A DNA stretch of 20,077 bases, from positions 1 to 20,077 of IMG/VR virus record IMGVR_UViG_3300017782_003987. One strand, written 5' to 3'. The position numbers and the translations under genes are program-made. Shown here in pieces: positions 19,968 to 20,077 of the stretch (the stretch's first letter is position 1; each line of letters begins with the position of its first letter). The notes beneath the pieces were generated by a model. It searched no databases and was not told the DNA's origin. It saw nothing but the letters and a program-made list of their open reading frames with translations. The stretch is from a virus.

Positions 19968-20077
19968 ATGACAAAGTTCAACAAAACAGACTTCAGCTAC
20001 CACGGTGGATATCTTATGTACACAGGTTCGTATGAAGGCCAACCAGTATATGAAGACAGTGAAAGAGTTCATTCCTC
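19968..20077 (+). CDS. Small conserved phage protein, 5' part (3' end outside window)
   Basis: ATG 19968 opens a frame that continues past the right edge (36 codons seen). The start MTKFNKTDFSYHGGYLMYTG, then SYEGQPVYEDSERVHS, resembles a small phage protein that usually starts MxKFTxxxFxxxGxYLxY and continues with a phage-specific FVARF segment. AAAGGA lies before ATG within the 37-base repeat, and early promoter P6 drives it. Function unknown. Confidence 0.72.
   Translation, partial: MTKFNKTDFSYHGGYLMYTGSYEGQPVYEDSERVHS

Noticed and set aside
1-20077. T4-type MotA boxes, tRNA genes, CRISPR arrays and integrase or attachment sites
   Set aside because: I saw no TTTGCTTTA-like middle box in the gaps, and the gaps are too short for tRNAs or arrays; nothing points to lysogeny.

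Overview
The window looks like part of a T4-like (straight-tail myovirus) phage genome. All 44 genes I call lie on the + strand. They are packed end to end with many ATGA or TAATG overlaps, and no gene-free stretch exceeds about 150 bases. T4-group markers are present: the C-terminal part of ribonucleotide reductase NrdA, RNase H, a gp1-type dNMP kinase, glutaredoxin, PhoH, a PAAR spike protein and a PD-(D/E)XK exonuclease. Promoters of two kinds recur: sigma70-like early promoters with a perfect TTGACA box and 17-bp spacing, and TATAAATA late boxes. An alphaproteobacterial, probably aquatic host is my inference: the phage carries a Shemin (C4) pathway 5-aminolevulinate synthase, an enzyme typical of that class.

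Layout. 1-2400: the 3' end of nrdA, a full-length hemA-like ALAS gene, a 32-residue membrane peptide and a YbaN/DUF454 membrane protein. 2440-5850: a carbohydrate block with an RmlB-like NAD-dependent dehydratase/epimerase, a methyltransferase-like protein and a GT17 glycosyltransferase fused to a sulfotransferase-like domain. 5850-7634: a secreted SleB-type cell wall hydrolase under early and possibly late promoters, then small unknown genes. 7631-10141: a second carbohydrate block with a short UDP-sugar dehydrogenase, a TagD-like cytidylyltransferase and a eukaryote-type phosphomannomutase, separated by tiny ORFs. 10143-12383: small conserved phage proteins, glutaredoxin, a zinc-ribbon peptide and a GIY-YIG nuclease. 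12380-14840: dNMP kinase, an SH3-like small protein, a GT-B glycosyltransferase and others. 14881-18093: RNase H followed by small early proteins and a HAD phosphatase. 18129-20077: phoH, PAAR, the exonuclease and the start of another early gene.

How the genes fit together. NrdA, glutaredoxin, dNMP kinase, RNase H and the exonuclease serve nucleotide supply and DNA replication or recombination. Seven carbohydrate genes in three clusters could make and transfer a decorated, possibly sulfated or uronic-acid-containing sugar; the acceptor (virion, DNA or host surface) cannot be told from sequence. ALAS would boost host tetrapyrrole synthesis. The most notable items are the phage ALAS, the GT17-sulfotransferase fusion, and a hairpin at the GIY-YIG nuclease gene. 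That hairpin overlaps both a late promoter and the ribosome binding site, an arrangement like the one known for T4 I-TevI.
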